From: Micrococcales bacterium | GTDB taxonomy: Bacteria; Actinomycetota; Actinomycetes; Actinomycetales; Cellulomonadaceae | Direction: 5' to 3' | NCBI GenBank assembly: GCA_009779195.1 | Contig: WRET01000006.1 | Span: 1 to 64,000 of the forward strand | Length of the DNA stretch: 64,000 nucleotides | Shown: positions 25,994-33,682 of the stretch, in pieces | Numbering within the stretch: position 1 is the first letter of the stretch | Layout: every line of letters starts with the position of its first letter | The notes under the pieces: model-generated | What the model saw: the letters and a program-made list of their open reading frames with translations, nothing else | Databases searched by the model: none | Told to the model about the DNA's origin: nothing | Made by a program: the position numbers and the translations under genes

Positions 25994-26625
25994 GCCAGGG
26001 CCTCGGCGATCAGGGTGCGGGCGCGCGCCAGCTCACGGTCGCTACCGTGGTCAGCCAGGTCCGCGGCCACCAGCAGGCTCGGGACCGGTCGGGTCGGCAG
26101 GGCACCGACGACGTGGAGCACGACGTTGTCGTTCGGGCCGCCGGGACGCAGCAGGTACCTGTGGCGCACCGCCGCCAGGTCGTCGCTGGCGACATACGCC
26201 TCCACCAGGGCTCCTGCAGAGATCCCGGCGCGGGGGTCCGACAAGCCGGAGGGCACCAGGCGCTCGTCGTCGAGCATCTGGTCGTTGTTGCGCGTGGCGA
26301 ACCAGCGGTGCTGTGCACGTGAAGCCACCCACGAGGCCAGCAACCGCTCCGGCTCGCTGTCAGCGGACAGGCGCTTGCGGCGTTGGCGCCACCGGTACGC
26401 CTGGTCCGGCGCGTAGTGCTCGGGGACGGTGTCGGCCAAGAACGCCCAGGCCACGTCAGGTGCCATGGGTCGGGTCCGGTACAGGCTCGACGGCAACGAC
26501 GCAGCCTCCACGAGCCAGTGGCCGCCGACCTGTCGTGCCTGGACCCGCCCCGCTGCGATCAGCGCCCGCAGACGCCGGGGCGAGACCCCGAGCACCTGGG
26601 CCGCTTCAGCGGTCGACACCTCCAT
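25990..26625 (-). CDS. HTH-domain protein, putative antitoxin/regulator of the nucleotidyltransferase
   Basis: The product is 211 residues. EVSTAEAAQVLGVSPRRLRALIAAGRVQARQVGGHWLVEAASL is a MerR/excisionase-type helix-turn-helix; the rest is helical with no known name. A TATAGT box on the minus strand (26637-26632) ends 6-7 bases before ATG 26625, so a leaderless transcript starting at that ATG is likely; GTG 26631 is an alternative. It is coupled (ATGA) to the nucleotidyltransferase, the order seen in AbiE-like modules. Confidence 0.65.
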   Translation of the reverse strand: MEVSTAEAAQVLGVSPRRLRALIAAGRVQARQVGGHWLVEAASLPSSLYRTRPMAPDVAWAFLADTVPEHYAPDQAYRWRQRRKRLSADSEPERLLASWVASRAQHRWFATRNNDQMLDDERLVPSGLSDPRAGISAGALVEAYVASDDLAAVRHRYLLRPGGPNDNVVLHVVGALPTRPVPSLLVAADLADHGSDRELARARTLIAEALA

Positions 26626-26659
26626 AGGCACGACTATACCAGTAGCGGAATGGATGTGC

Positions 26660-26814
26660 CTACAGGTGTTGGTGTGCGGCGGCTTCCAGGTCGTCGCGGT
26701 CGAATCCGAACGTGGCGATCACCTCGTCGAGGTAGCGGCGGATCCCTGTGCCGCTGACCGTGCGAGCAAGTACCAGCGTGTTGTGGTCGTCCTCCGCAGG
26801 CTTCTGTGATCCCG
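26660..26814 (-). pseudogene. C-terminal fragment of an unidentified gene
   Basis: About 45 residues (DDHNTLVLARTVSGTGIRRYLDEVIATFGFDRDDLEAAAHQHL, stop at 26660) look like real protein with a natural end. The upstream half is replaced by the RhuM remnant on the other strand. I cannot name the family. Confidence 0.3.
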
Positions 26815-26817
26815 AGA

Positions 26818-26964
26818 GAACTTGACCGTTTCCGCGACATCCGGTCGTCGGAGGAGGCGTTCTTCCGGTGCTCGACCTGTACGCCACCAGCGTCGACTAC
26901 GACCTGCGGACGCCCTGAGAGTCTCGAGTTCTTCAAGATCGTGCAGAACAAGATGCACTATGCC
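26818..26964 (+). pseudogene. RhuM gene remnant
   Basis: The segment matches 23080-23225 of the intact RhuM gene almost base for base (the DIRSSE...FFRxVLDLYATSVDYD..TP region). A 4-base loss after TTCCGG and an added T in CGCCCTGAG shift the frame, and neither end of the gene is present. Confidence 0.75.
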
Positions 26965-26990
26965 GGACGAGTCCTACGACCGGTAGGGGG

Positions 26991-29729
26991 TCATGGCTTG
27001 CCGAGCGCTGCGGCCTGGTCCTCCGTGAGCACGGCAAGGCGCTTCCACACGACGTCGCCGCTGGAGGTGTCACGGGTCTCGATGCAGTATGGCGCATCGG
27101 CGTAGCACCACACCTGGGCCTCGTCGGTGGCGAACGTGGTGCCCCGTACGACGTCGTCGACGGTCCAGGGTTTTTCCTGGTCGACGGTCTGGGAGACCGA
27201 GTCGCGGGCGAGGTAGGCCCGCCATGCTGCCGGGCCGTCCTGCGCGGACGGCCACTGGGTGACGATCACCTTGTGCTGACCGTCCGTCGGCCACCTGCAG
27301 GTGAAGGTCCCGGTGGCGCTGGAGGTGGGGACCAGGTCGGTGGACATGTTCTTGCACGTCAACGGTTTGAAGCCAGCGGCAGCGGGAAACGCCTGTTCAG
27401 CAGCCTCGACATCGGCGAAGAACCCGGCCGCCTGCTCAGCGGTGAGCGGAGCGATGCGGTCGATAGCACCCGCATCTGAATCGGACCAGACTTCCATGCA
27501 GTAAGGCAGGTCCGCATAGCACCACGCTATACCTGGCGCGAGGGACCCGGTGTCGAACCGGATGCCACGTTCGACGCCGTTGACCATCCATGGTTCCTCC
27601 GTGTCGACACCGCCGGTGCGGAACGCCTGGGCGGCGTCCTGGGCGCTGGACCACCGGGAGATATAGACATCGTTGATGTCCGGCCACTCACACTCGAAGA
27701 TCTCGCCGGACCCGTCGAAGACATCTGAGTTGGGGTCGCCGGCGACAGAGCAGGTCGGTGGGGCGGTTCCGGCTGCGGCGGGGAATGCTGCCTGAGCGGA
27801 CTTGAGGTCCCAGTCGGTGGTCGGGTCGGCCACGGGATGGTCGCTGAGCCACGTTTCGACGCGCTGGATCTGGCTGGTGGACAACGTCCCGAAGTCTCGG
27901 ACAGCAGAATTACCGTACAGCATCAAGCAGAGAGGAATCTTGTCGTAGCAGTAGAGCCGCTGCTTGTCGTTGTACGGCGAAAACACGGTGCCGACGGTGT
28001 CGCCGTCGCCGTTCTCCCACGTTCCGACTTTGTTCTCGCCAAAAGCTGTCGCTGAGCTGACGTCTAAGTACAGCCGGATGGCGCCGTCTGAGCAGCTGTC
28101 CTCCCAGGCGAGCCCGAGGCGCATGTTCATCGCGCTGAAGGAGCACGTGCTCGGGTTGAACGGGGCGAAGGCGTACTGCACAGCCTGGCGGCCGGCAAAC
28201 TCGGGGCAGGCGTCGGCAGAGCCCCTCCAGCAGTCGCCAGACTGGGAGCCCGGACCGCCTGTCGCGGCCAACGGGTCGGGCTTGTCGCTGGAGCCGAACC
28301 ACAGCACGGCACCCACGACGGCACCGACGACCAGCAACCCGCCCAGGACTCCGGCGAGGATCTTGGCCGTGGGCTTCTTGCGTCCTTCGGTGCCGACGGG
28401 CACCTGGTTCGGGCCCGTCGGCTGCTGCGGAACCGACCAGGCGCCCGCCGGGGGTCCGGCAGGTGCGTCGGGGCGCACGAACGGGGGCTGGGCTGGCGTC
28501 CCAGCCTGGAGCGGAGCAGGCCCCGGTCCGCCGGGCACCATCTGCTGTGTCGGTGCGTCGGTCACGGCAGGGGCCGGTCCGCCAGGTGGTGGCGTGCGCA
28601 CGGCCCGCAGCTGCTGGGTGAGGTGGAACAGCCCCTCGGGGTCCAGGACCGCTGTCGGGGTCTTCAGGGCTCCGAGTGCCACGGCGAGCTTGGGGTCAGC
28701 CATCGGGGTGGCGAGGATCGAGGTGGCCTGGTGCAGCACCCGCGACAGTGCAGGGGTGTACGCGGTGCCGCCTGTCAGGTACAAAGCCGCGAGGTTGGTG
28801 GTCCCCGAGGTGGCCAGGACCCGGCTGGCCAGCGCCCCGGCCCGCGACATCGGCTCAGCGATGATGCCTTCGTACTCTTCGCGGGTGATGTTCAGCGAGA
28901 CCCTGGCCCCGTTGACGTCCACCGCGATCGGGGCGTTGGCGTGCTCGGACAGGTCCTGCTTGGCCGCGCGGACCATGTCGCGCAACGTCAGGGCGGCGGC
29001 CAGGTTGTCGGCGACGGCCAGCGCGGCGACGATATCGGAACGGCCCGACATGTCCAGCTGTGCCAGGACCCACCGGTACAGCAGCTCGTCCAGGTCGTTT
29101 CCCCCGAGTCGGTCGTCACCCTCCTGTGCTACGACCAGCAGGTCGTTGCCCGGTGTCGGGTCGTCGGTGACCTGGAGCAACGCCACGTCGCACGTGCCAC
29201 CGCCGGTGTCGACCACCATGACGCGCGACCCCGGCGGCAACGACCCCGGCTGGACGTGGGCGTGCAAGGCAGCGATCGGCTCGGGCAGCAAGCGGATGCT
29301 GTCGGTCGGGAACCCGGCCAGGCGGGCGGCCTCGCGCAGCGCGTCCAGACGTTTGCGCCCCCAGTCCACCGGGTGCGTGAGCACCAGACGGTCCGGGGCG
29401 CCACCGCCGGCAGCGCGCACCGCACGGTCGCGCACCACGGACAGCACCTGGGACGCGAGCACAGCCGGGTCCACCAGGGCGTCGCCCAGGAGCATCGGTT
29501 CTTGTCCCAGCCGGGCTTTCGGCGAACCGACGAACTGCGCCGGGTGCGTCCAGCGGGCGTTCAGCGCCGCCTGCCCCACCCGCCAGCGTCCGTCGACCAG
29601 GACCACCGCCGACGCCATCGTGTCAGCCGCCGCTTCCAGCTTGACCTTCTCCACCCGGCCGTCGGCGAACCGGACAGTCGCCCCGGTGTTCACCGTCCCG
29701 AAGTCCACCGCCAAGATCCAGCCCGGCAT
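26991..29729 (-). CDS. Membrane-anchored Hsp70-like protein with a large external domain
   Basis: The product is 912 residues. The N-terminal ~385 form an Hsp70/actin ATPase: VDFGTVNTGATV (phosphate 1), VVDTGGGTCDVALL (phosphate 2), YLTGGTAYTPAL (adenosine). There is no peptide-binding domain. A Pro-rich linker follows, then one transmembrane helix (~455-479, ILAGVLGGLLVVGAVVGAVLWF) and ~430 external residues with regularly spaced cysteines and repeated 'W..AQDG/DAA.AFR' and 'CEWP/CRWP' units. Proteins of this layout occur in actinobacteria without a settled role; sensing of an external ligand coupled to an internal ATPase is a guess. ATG 29729 is chosen for GGAAGGA upstream; GTG 29750 is an alternative. 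Confidence 0.8.
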   Translation of the reverse strand: MPGWILAVDFGTVNTGATVRFADGRVEKVKLEAAADTMASAVVLVDGRWRVGQAALNARWTHPAQFVGSPKARLGQEPMLLGDALVDPAVLASQVLSVVRDRAVRAAGGGAPDRLVLTHPVDWGRKRLDALREAARLAGFPTDSIRLLPEPIAALHAHVQPGSLPPGSRVMVVDTGGGTCDVALLQVTDDPTPGNDLLVVAQEGDDRLGGNDLDELLYRWVLAQLDMSGRSDIVAALAVADNLAAALTLRDMVRAAKQDLSEHANAPIAVDVNGARVSLNITREEYEGIIAEPMSRAGALASRVLATSGTTNLAALYLTGGTAYTPALSRVLHQATSILATPMADPKLAVALGALKTPTAVLDPEGLFHLTQQLRAVRTPPPGGPAPAVTDAPTQQMVPGGPGPAPLQAGTPAQPPFVRPDAPAGPPAGAWSVPQQPTGPNQVPVGTEGRKKPTAKILAGVLGGLLVVGAVVGAVLWFGSSDKPDPLAATGGPGSQSGDCWRGSADACPEFAGRQAVQYAFAPFNPSTCSFSAMNMRLGLAWEDSCSDGAIRLYLDVSSATAFGENKVGTWENGDGDTVGTVFSPYNDKQRLYCYDKIPLCLMLYGNSAVRDFGTLSTSQIQRVETWLSDHPVADPTTDWDLKSAQAAFPAAAGTAPPTCSVAGDPNSDVFDGSGEIFECEWPDINDVYISRWSSAQDAAQAFRTGGVDTEEPWMVNGVERGIRFDTGSLAPGIAWCYADLPYCMEVWSDSDAGAIDRIAPLTAEQAAGFFADVEAAEQAFPAAAGFKPLTCKNMSTDLVPTSSATGTFTCRWPTDGQHKVIVTQWPSAQDGPAAWRAYLARDSVSQTVDQEKPWTVDDVVRGTTFATDEAQVWCYADAPYCIETRDTSSGDVVWKRLAVLTEDQAAALGKP

Positions 29730-29750
29730 GCTCAGGTCCTTCCCGATCAC

Positions 29751-30082
29751 TCACCGCGTCGCCTGTGCCACGCACGCAGACGTCCACTGTAGCCAAAATC
29801 GGCCCATACCGGACGGCGGTCGGCTGCCTGACGACCGGCTACGACCCGGACCCGCGAAGTCTCTCAGCAACACGACGGCGACGGTGTCGGTGGTCTGCAC
29901 GAACGTGTCCAGGTCGTGGTCGTCGTCGTCATGATCTCGAGGATGCCCGGTCCAGGAGGCAACCCGTGATCTTGTCCGCCGTGGCCCCGCCGATAGGGGC
30001 TGGGACGGAAGACACCGTGAATCACGCGGGCGGCACGCGGCCTCGGCGAGTGACACGTAGGCTTGGTGCCGGAGGTGCCGAC
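29751..30082. other. Divergent intergenic region, no gene seen
   Basis: These 330 bases lie between the Hsp70-like gene (minus) and the DUF1905 gene (plus) and should hold both promoters. Open frames here on either strand have no recognisable protein character. The last ~30 bases, with GGAGGTG, are similar to 22527-22577. Confidence 0.5.
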
Positions 30083-30373
30083 GTGAACGAGACGGTGTAT
30101 GAGTACGAGGCGGAGATACGGGCTTCGGAGATTGGGAAGGGTGGGGCTTACGTGCCGTTCCCGTACGACCTGCGGGAGGAGTTTGGCAGGGGGAGGGTGA
30201 AGGTGCACGCTACTTTTGATGGGGAGCCCTACGACGGGAGCGTTGTGAATATGGGTGTGACGAACGATGACGGGTCGATCTGCTATATCTTGGGTATTCT
30301 CAAGGAGATTCGGGGGAAGATTGGCAAGCAGGTGGGTGATACCGTGCGCGTGACTGTTCGGGAAAGAGAATGA
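30083..30373 (+). CDS. DUF1905 domain protein
   Basis: A 96-residue single-domain beta-barrel protein: EYEAEIRASEIGKGGAYVPFPYDLREEFG, VKVHATFDGEPYDGSVV, GVTNDDGSICYILGILKEIRGKIGKQVGDTVRVTV. This is the complete DUF1905 fold, whose function is unknown. GTG 30083 has GGAGGTG 5 bases upstream. A truncated copy of its start lies at 22527. Confidence 0.8.
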   Translation: MNETVYEYEAEIRASEIGKGGAYVPFPYDLREEFGRGRVKVHATFDGEPYDGSVVNMGVTNDDGSICYILGILKEIRGKIGKQVGDTVRVTVRERE

Positions 30374-30402
30374 CCTGGCTTGGATGAAGCCGCTGGGGCT
30401 CA

Positions 30403-30954
30403 TCATCGCTGAGCAGCGAGCAGAGCATCGACGACCTGGGTGGTCGAAAGTTCGGTCCGCGTGCCATCCGGATGTTGGTGAGAACCGAATAGTTTGTGGA
30501 AGTCGTACCATTTACAGTTGCGTCGTAGGAGTTCATGGAAATAGTCATCCAGGTAGGGGGTGAAGGTTCTGGCGAACGACTGATCCTCCCACGGCGGGTC
30601 CGGTTGGAGCCGGTCGGACAGTTCAGCCAAGGTTTCCGCCGAGTCCCCTGGTGCGTGGATCCACCCGACGACTTCTTCGAGATCGGCCTTCGTCAGAGGC
30701 AGAGTGGGTGGGTCCGGCAGGGCCAGACGGAATGCGATCACCTCGGCACCTTCGCCTTCCCACCACTCGACCAGGTCAAATTTTTCGGTGTCCTTCCCGG
30801 TCAATGCCTCGATCCGTGCGGCCATCGCATCACGCTCCGCACCATCGGGGTCACCTTTGTCGTCGACAAGATCGGTATACGCCAGGATCTCGGACAGCAC
30901 CGAGGGAAACAGACGGGCTGCATGGTCCATGTCAGGTCGGATTGCGTACCGCAT
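30403..30954 (-). CDS. Hypothetical cytoplasmic protein
   Basis: A 183-residue acidic protein with no signal peptide or membrane helix starts at ATG 30954 behind GGGAGGAA. Features are an N-terminal helix (HAARLFPSVLSEILAYTDLVDD), a Trp-rich acidic stretch (LVEWWEGEGAEVIAFRL) and a C-terminal aromatic patch (YLDDYFHELLRRNCKWYDFHKLFG). I do not recognise the family. It converges on the DUF1905 gene, leaving 29 bases between the stops. Confidence 0.6.
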   Translation of the reverse strand: MRYAIRPDMDHAARLFPSVLSEILAYTDLVDDKGDPDGAERDAMAARIEALTGKDTEKFDLVEWWEGEGAEVIAFRLALPDPPTLPLTKADLEEVVGWIHAPGDSAETLAELSDRLQPDPPWEDQSFARTFTPYLDDYFHELLRRNCKWYDFHKLFGSHQHPDGTRTELSTTQVVDALLAAQR

Positions 30955-30981
30955 CAGGGTGTTCCTCCCGCTTCTAGGGGT

Positions 30982-31461
30982 CTACGGGGGTGTCGGGGCC
31001 ACGTTGTCCAGGGCGTACAGGCAGTCGTCGAGGTTGTCGAGGGTGTAGCGGGTGCCTGATTGGCGGACGGTGTGGCCCTCGGCTTCGAGGTGGGCTTTGT
31101 GGGATTCGAGGCCGCCAGGGTACTTGGGGTTGAGCTCGCCGTTGGTTTTGAGGGTGCGCCACCAGGGGACGGGGCGGTCGGGGCGTTCTTCGCTGGCGTG
31201 GGCGACGATGTTGACGAAGATTCCGGCGGTCAGGGGGCAGGTGAAGTCGGCGTCGGCCGCTGCGGCGAGGTGGGTGCGGATGCGGTCGACTGTGGTGACC
31301 TGGCCTTCGGGGATCTGGGACATGATCGCGTCGTACTGCAGGGGAGCGGCGACGAGCATGCGGGGGCCGCCGTGGCGGGCGGCCTGGTCGGGGTCGATCG
31401 TCGTGACCTTGGGGAGTGTTGGCGGGCCTTGGAGCTTCTCGTTGTACGACTTTCGCGCCAT
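30982..31461 (-). CDS. MGMT-family (alkyltransferase-like) protein
   Basis: The 159-residue product resembles the MGMT/ATL winged-helix fold: RMLVAAPLQYDAIMSQIPEGQVTTVDRIRTHLA, CPLTAGIFVNIVAHASEE, PWWRTLKTNGELNPKYPGG. In true O6-alkylguanine transferases the motif is PCHR; here it is CPLTAGIF, so methyl-transfer chemistry cannot be assumed. Damage binding or another role is possible. It opens MARKSYNEKL with the ATG at 31461. Confidence 0.75.
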   Translation of the reverse strand: MARKSYNEKLQGPPTLPKVTTIDPDQAARHGGPRMLVAAPLQYDAIMSQIPEGQVTTVDRIRTHLAAAADADFTCPLTAGIFVNIVAHASEERPDRPVPWWRTLKTNGELNPKYPGGLESHKAHLEAEGHTVRQSGTRYTLDNLDDCLYALDNVAPTPP

Positions 31462-31500
31462 GACACTATGCTGCCACGGCGGGTCTGCGCTGACTGGGGG

Positions 31501-32169
31501 CTACGGGTGCTGGTTTGGGGGGTGGGAGGCGAGGAATGCTTCGTGCCAGGTCTGCGCCCAGGTGCGTTGTTGGTCGTGGAGGGTGTGCAGGTCGGTGGTG
31601 GCCAGGGTGGGGTGGCGGGTGACCAGGTGGGCCAGGAGGTCGAGGGTTGCTATGACGTCGGCGTCGGCGGTGTGCAGGGAGCCGGTGGGTACGTCGTAGA
31701 GGTGGCACAGGTCGCCCAGGGTGCGGGGGCCGTGGCGGTCGGGGTCGAGGGCGCGGTCGAGGATGAGGGGGTCGAGGACGGGGCGGACCGGGTGGCCCAG
31801 GCGGTCGGGGAGGGTGGGTAGCTCGTGGCGGGTGAGCTCGGCGTCTAAGAGGCGCAGGTCGAAGCGGGCGTTGAAGGCGACGACGGGGATGTCCTGGCGC
31901 AAGGCGGTGACCAGGGTGTCGGCGATCTCGTCGAGGGCTTGTCCGGGGGCGGTGCCTTGGGTCCGGGCTTGGTCGGTGGTCACGCCGTGGATGGCTACGG
32001 CGATGGCGGGGATCTCCACACCCGGGTTGAGCAACCAGTTGCGCGTGTGGGTCCCGTCGGCGTCGCGGCGGACGAGGGCGGCGGTGACGATCCGGTCGCC
32101 GGTGACGTCTACGCCGGTCGTCTCGGTGTCGAACCCCAGCAGGGGACCAGGCCACCAGCTGCGCGTCAT
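31501..32169 (-). CDS. DnaQ-like 3'-5' exonuclease
   Basis: The 222-residue protein has the DEDDh exonuclease pattern: FDTETTGVD (Exo I), VVAFNARFDLRLLDAEL (Exo II) and HTADADVIATLDLLAHL (Exo III, His-Asp). It may be a proofreading-type or RNA-trimming enzyme; the stand-alone form is common in actinobacteria. ATG 32169 follows GAGGAAGAGCG; the frame is open upstream but without a better start. Confidence 0.85.
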   Translation of the reverse strand: MTRSWWPGPLLGFDTETTGVDVTGDRIVTAALVRRDADGTHTRNWLLNPGVEIPAIAVAIHGVTTDQARTQGTAPGQALDEIADTLVTALRQDIPVVAFNARFDLRLLDAELTRHELPTLPDRLGHPVRPVLDPLILDRALDPDRHGPRTLGDLCHLYDVPTGSLHTADADVIATLDLLAHLVTRHPTLATTDLHTLHDQQRTWAQTWHEAFLASHPPNQHP

Positions 32170-32326
32170 CGCTCTTCCTCTCGTGTGCTGGTACAGAGCA
32201 TGCCACTGACCACCCACGGGCCACGCAAAACCAGGGTCAGAGCTGGGCTGGTCGGCCAGGCCGACCGGGGGACACCGGGTGCAGAAGGTCGCGCAGGCAC
32301 CCCGGGCGGACCGGTAGGCTCGGGGG

Positions 32327-33448
32327 ATGGCGGAGATCGAGATCGGGCGCGGTAAACGCGGCCGTCGGGCTTATTCCTTCGACGACGTCGCGGTGGTTCC
32401 CTCGCGGCGCACCCGCGACCCAGAAGAGGTGTCGGTGGGGTGGCAGATCGACGCGTACCACTTCGGGCTACCGGTGGTAGCCGCGCCGATGGACTCGGTG
32501 ATGAGCCCGGCCAGTGCTGTGGCGCTGGGGCGGCTCGGTGGCCTGGGGGTTCTCGACCTGGAAGGGTTGTGGACGCGTTACGACGACCCCACGCCGCTGC
32601 TGGAGCAGATCGTCGGTCTCGACGACGCCGCGGCGACGGCCCGGATGCAGGAGATCTACGCGGCGCCGATCCGTCCTGAGCTCATCACGGCGCGGCTGGG
32701 GGAGATCCGCGGGGCTGGGGTCACTGTCGCGGGGGCGCTGTCGCCACAACGCACCCAGGAGCACTGGCGGACCGTGGTGGAGGCTGGGTGCGACCTGTTC
32801 GTCATCCGGGGGACGACGGTGTCGGCCGAGCACGTGTCGTCGCGGGCTGAGCCGTTGAACCTCAAACGGTTCATCTACGAGCTGGACGTGCCGGTGATCG
32901 TCGGCGGGGCGGCGACGTACACCGCGGCGTTGCACCTCATGCGCACGGGGGCGGCGGGGGTTCTCGTCGGGTTCGGCGGGGGGGCGGCGCACACCACCCG
33001 TCTTGCGCTGGGGATCCACGTGCCGATGGCCTCGGCTGTGGCGGATGTGGCTGCGGCCCGGCGTGATTACTTGGACGAGTCTGGCGGGCGGTATGTGCAT
33101 GTCATCGCTGACGGGTCCGTGGGGCGTTCTGGTGACCTGGTCAAGGCGTTGGCTTGCGGGGCTGATGCGGTGATGTTGGGTGCTGCGCTCGCCCGGGCGT
33201 CGGACGCGCCTGGCTGTGGGTGGCACTGGGGGTCTGAGGCGCACCATCCTGAGCTTCCGCGTGGGGAGCGGGTTGCTGTGGGCAGCGTGGGGACGATGGA
33301 GCAGATCATGTTCGGGCCGTCGTCGACGGCGGACGGGACGGTGAACTTCATCGGTGCGCTGCGGCGGGCTATCGCCACCACGGGGTACTCGGACCTCAAA
33401 GAGTTCCAGCGGGTCGAGATTGTTGTGTCGCCTTACCAGCCGCGTTGA
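32327..33448 (+). CDS. guaB3: GuaB3 family IMP dehydrogenase-related protein
   Basis: The 373-residue TIM-barrel protein lacks the CBS domains of GuaB. YSFDDVAVVPSRRTRDPEEV and APMDSVMSPASAVALGRLGGLGVLDLEGLW open the fold; the HVIADGSVGRSGDLVKALACGADAVMLG segment binds the nucleotide phosphate. GuaB3 is widespread in actinobacteria and is involved in purine interconversion (a GMP reductase role is reported for a cyanobacterial member). It is separated from ackA by strong palindromes. Confidence 0.9.
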   Translation: MAEIEIGRGKRGRRAYSFDDVAVVPSRRTRDPEEVSVGWQIDAYHFGLPVVAAPMDSVMSPASAVALGRLGGLGVLDLEGLWTRYDDPTPLLEQIVGLDDAAATARMQEIYAAPIRPELITARLGEIRGAGVTVAGALSPQRTQEHWRTVVEAGCDLFVIRGTTVSAEHVSSRAEPLNLKRFIYELDVPVIVGGAATYTAALHLMRTGAAGVLVGFGGGAAHTTRLALGIHVPMASAVADVAAARRDYLDESGGRYVHVIADGSVGRSGDLVKALACGADAVMLGAALARASDAPGCGWHWGSEAHHPELPRGERVAVGSVGTMEQIMFGPSSTADGTVNFIGALRRAIATTGYSDLKEFQRVEIVVSPYQPR

Positions 33449-33481
33449 GCGGGACGGGTGTGGGGACATTGTTGTCGTGGG

Positions 33482-33575
33482 GGCGAGACTGTGGGGACGG
33501 TTCCTCAGTCTTGCTAGACCTCCGCTGACGGCGGAGGTCTAGCAAGACAGTAGGAACCGTCCCCACCGTCTCGCC
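33482..33575. repeat. Long REP/MITE-like palindrome with GTGGGGACGGTTCC core
   Basis: Arms run from GGCGAGAC (33482) to GTCTCGCC (33575) with only small mismatches. The inner part AGTCTTGCTAGACCTCCGC pairs perfectly across a TGACG loop, and the outer part carries GTGGGGACGGTTCCT / AGGAACCGTCCCCAC. A second element with the same core is at 58650-58741. Degraded fragments of the core follow at about 33578-33600. Confidence 0.75.
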
Positions 33576-33638
33576 GCTGTCGGAACCGTCCACTGTCTCG
33601 GGGGGCTGCCCACCGTTTCGCTGGGGGTGCGGGGAATG

Positions 33639-33676
33639 CGAAAGGGACCGTCCCTGGGTGGGGACGGTCCCTTTCG
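33639..33676. terminator. Strong hairpin between guaB3 and ackA
   Basis: CGAAAGGGACCGTCCC (33639-33654) and GGGACGGTCCCTTTCG (33661-33676) are perfect 16-base arms around a 6-base loop. It lies 6 bases from the ackA stop and should end ackA transcription; it can also stop readthrough from guaB3. Confidence 0.8.
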
Positions 33677-33682
33677 TGGGGG

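Noticed and set aside
27964..29934. 656-codon plus-strand frame opposite the Hsp70-like gene
   Set aside because: The Hsp70 ATPase motifs are on the minus strand; the plus-strand frame is low-complexity Arg/Ser/Pro sequence typical of antisense shadows.
29751..30056. Minus-strand frame containing LDTFVQTTDTVAVVLLRDFAG, considered as a small gene
   Set aside because: Only about 20 residues look protein-like, there is no ribosome binding site, and it sits in the divergent promoter region.
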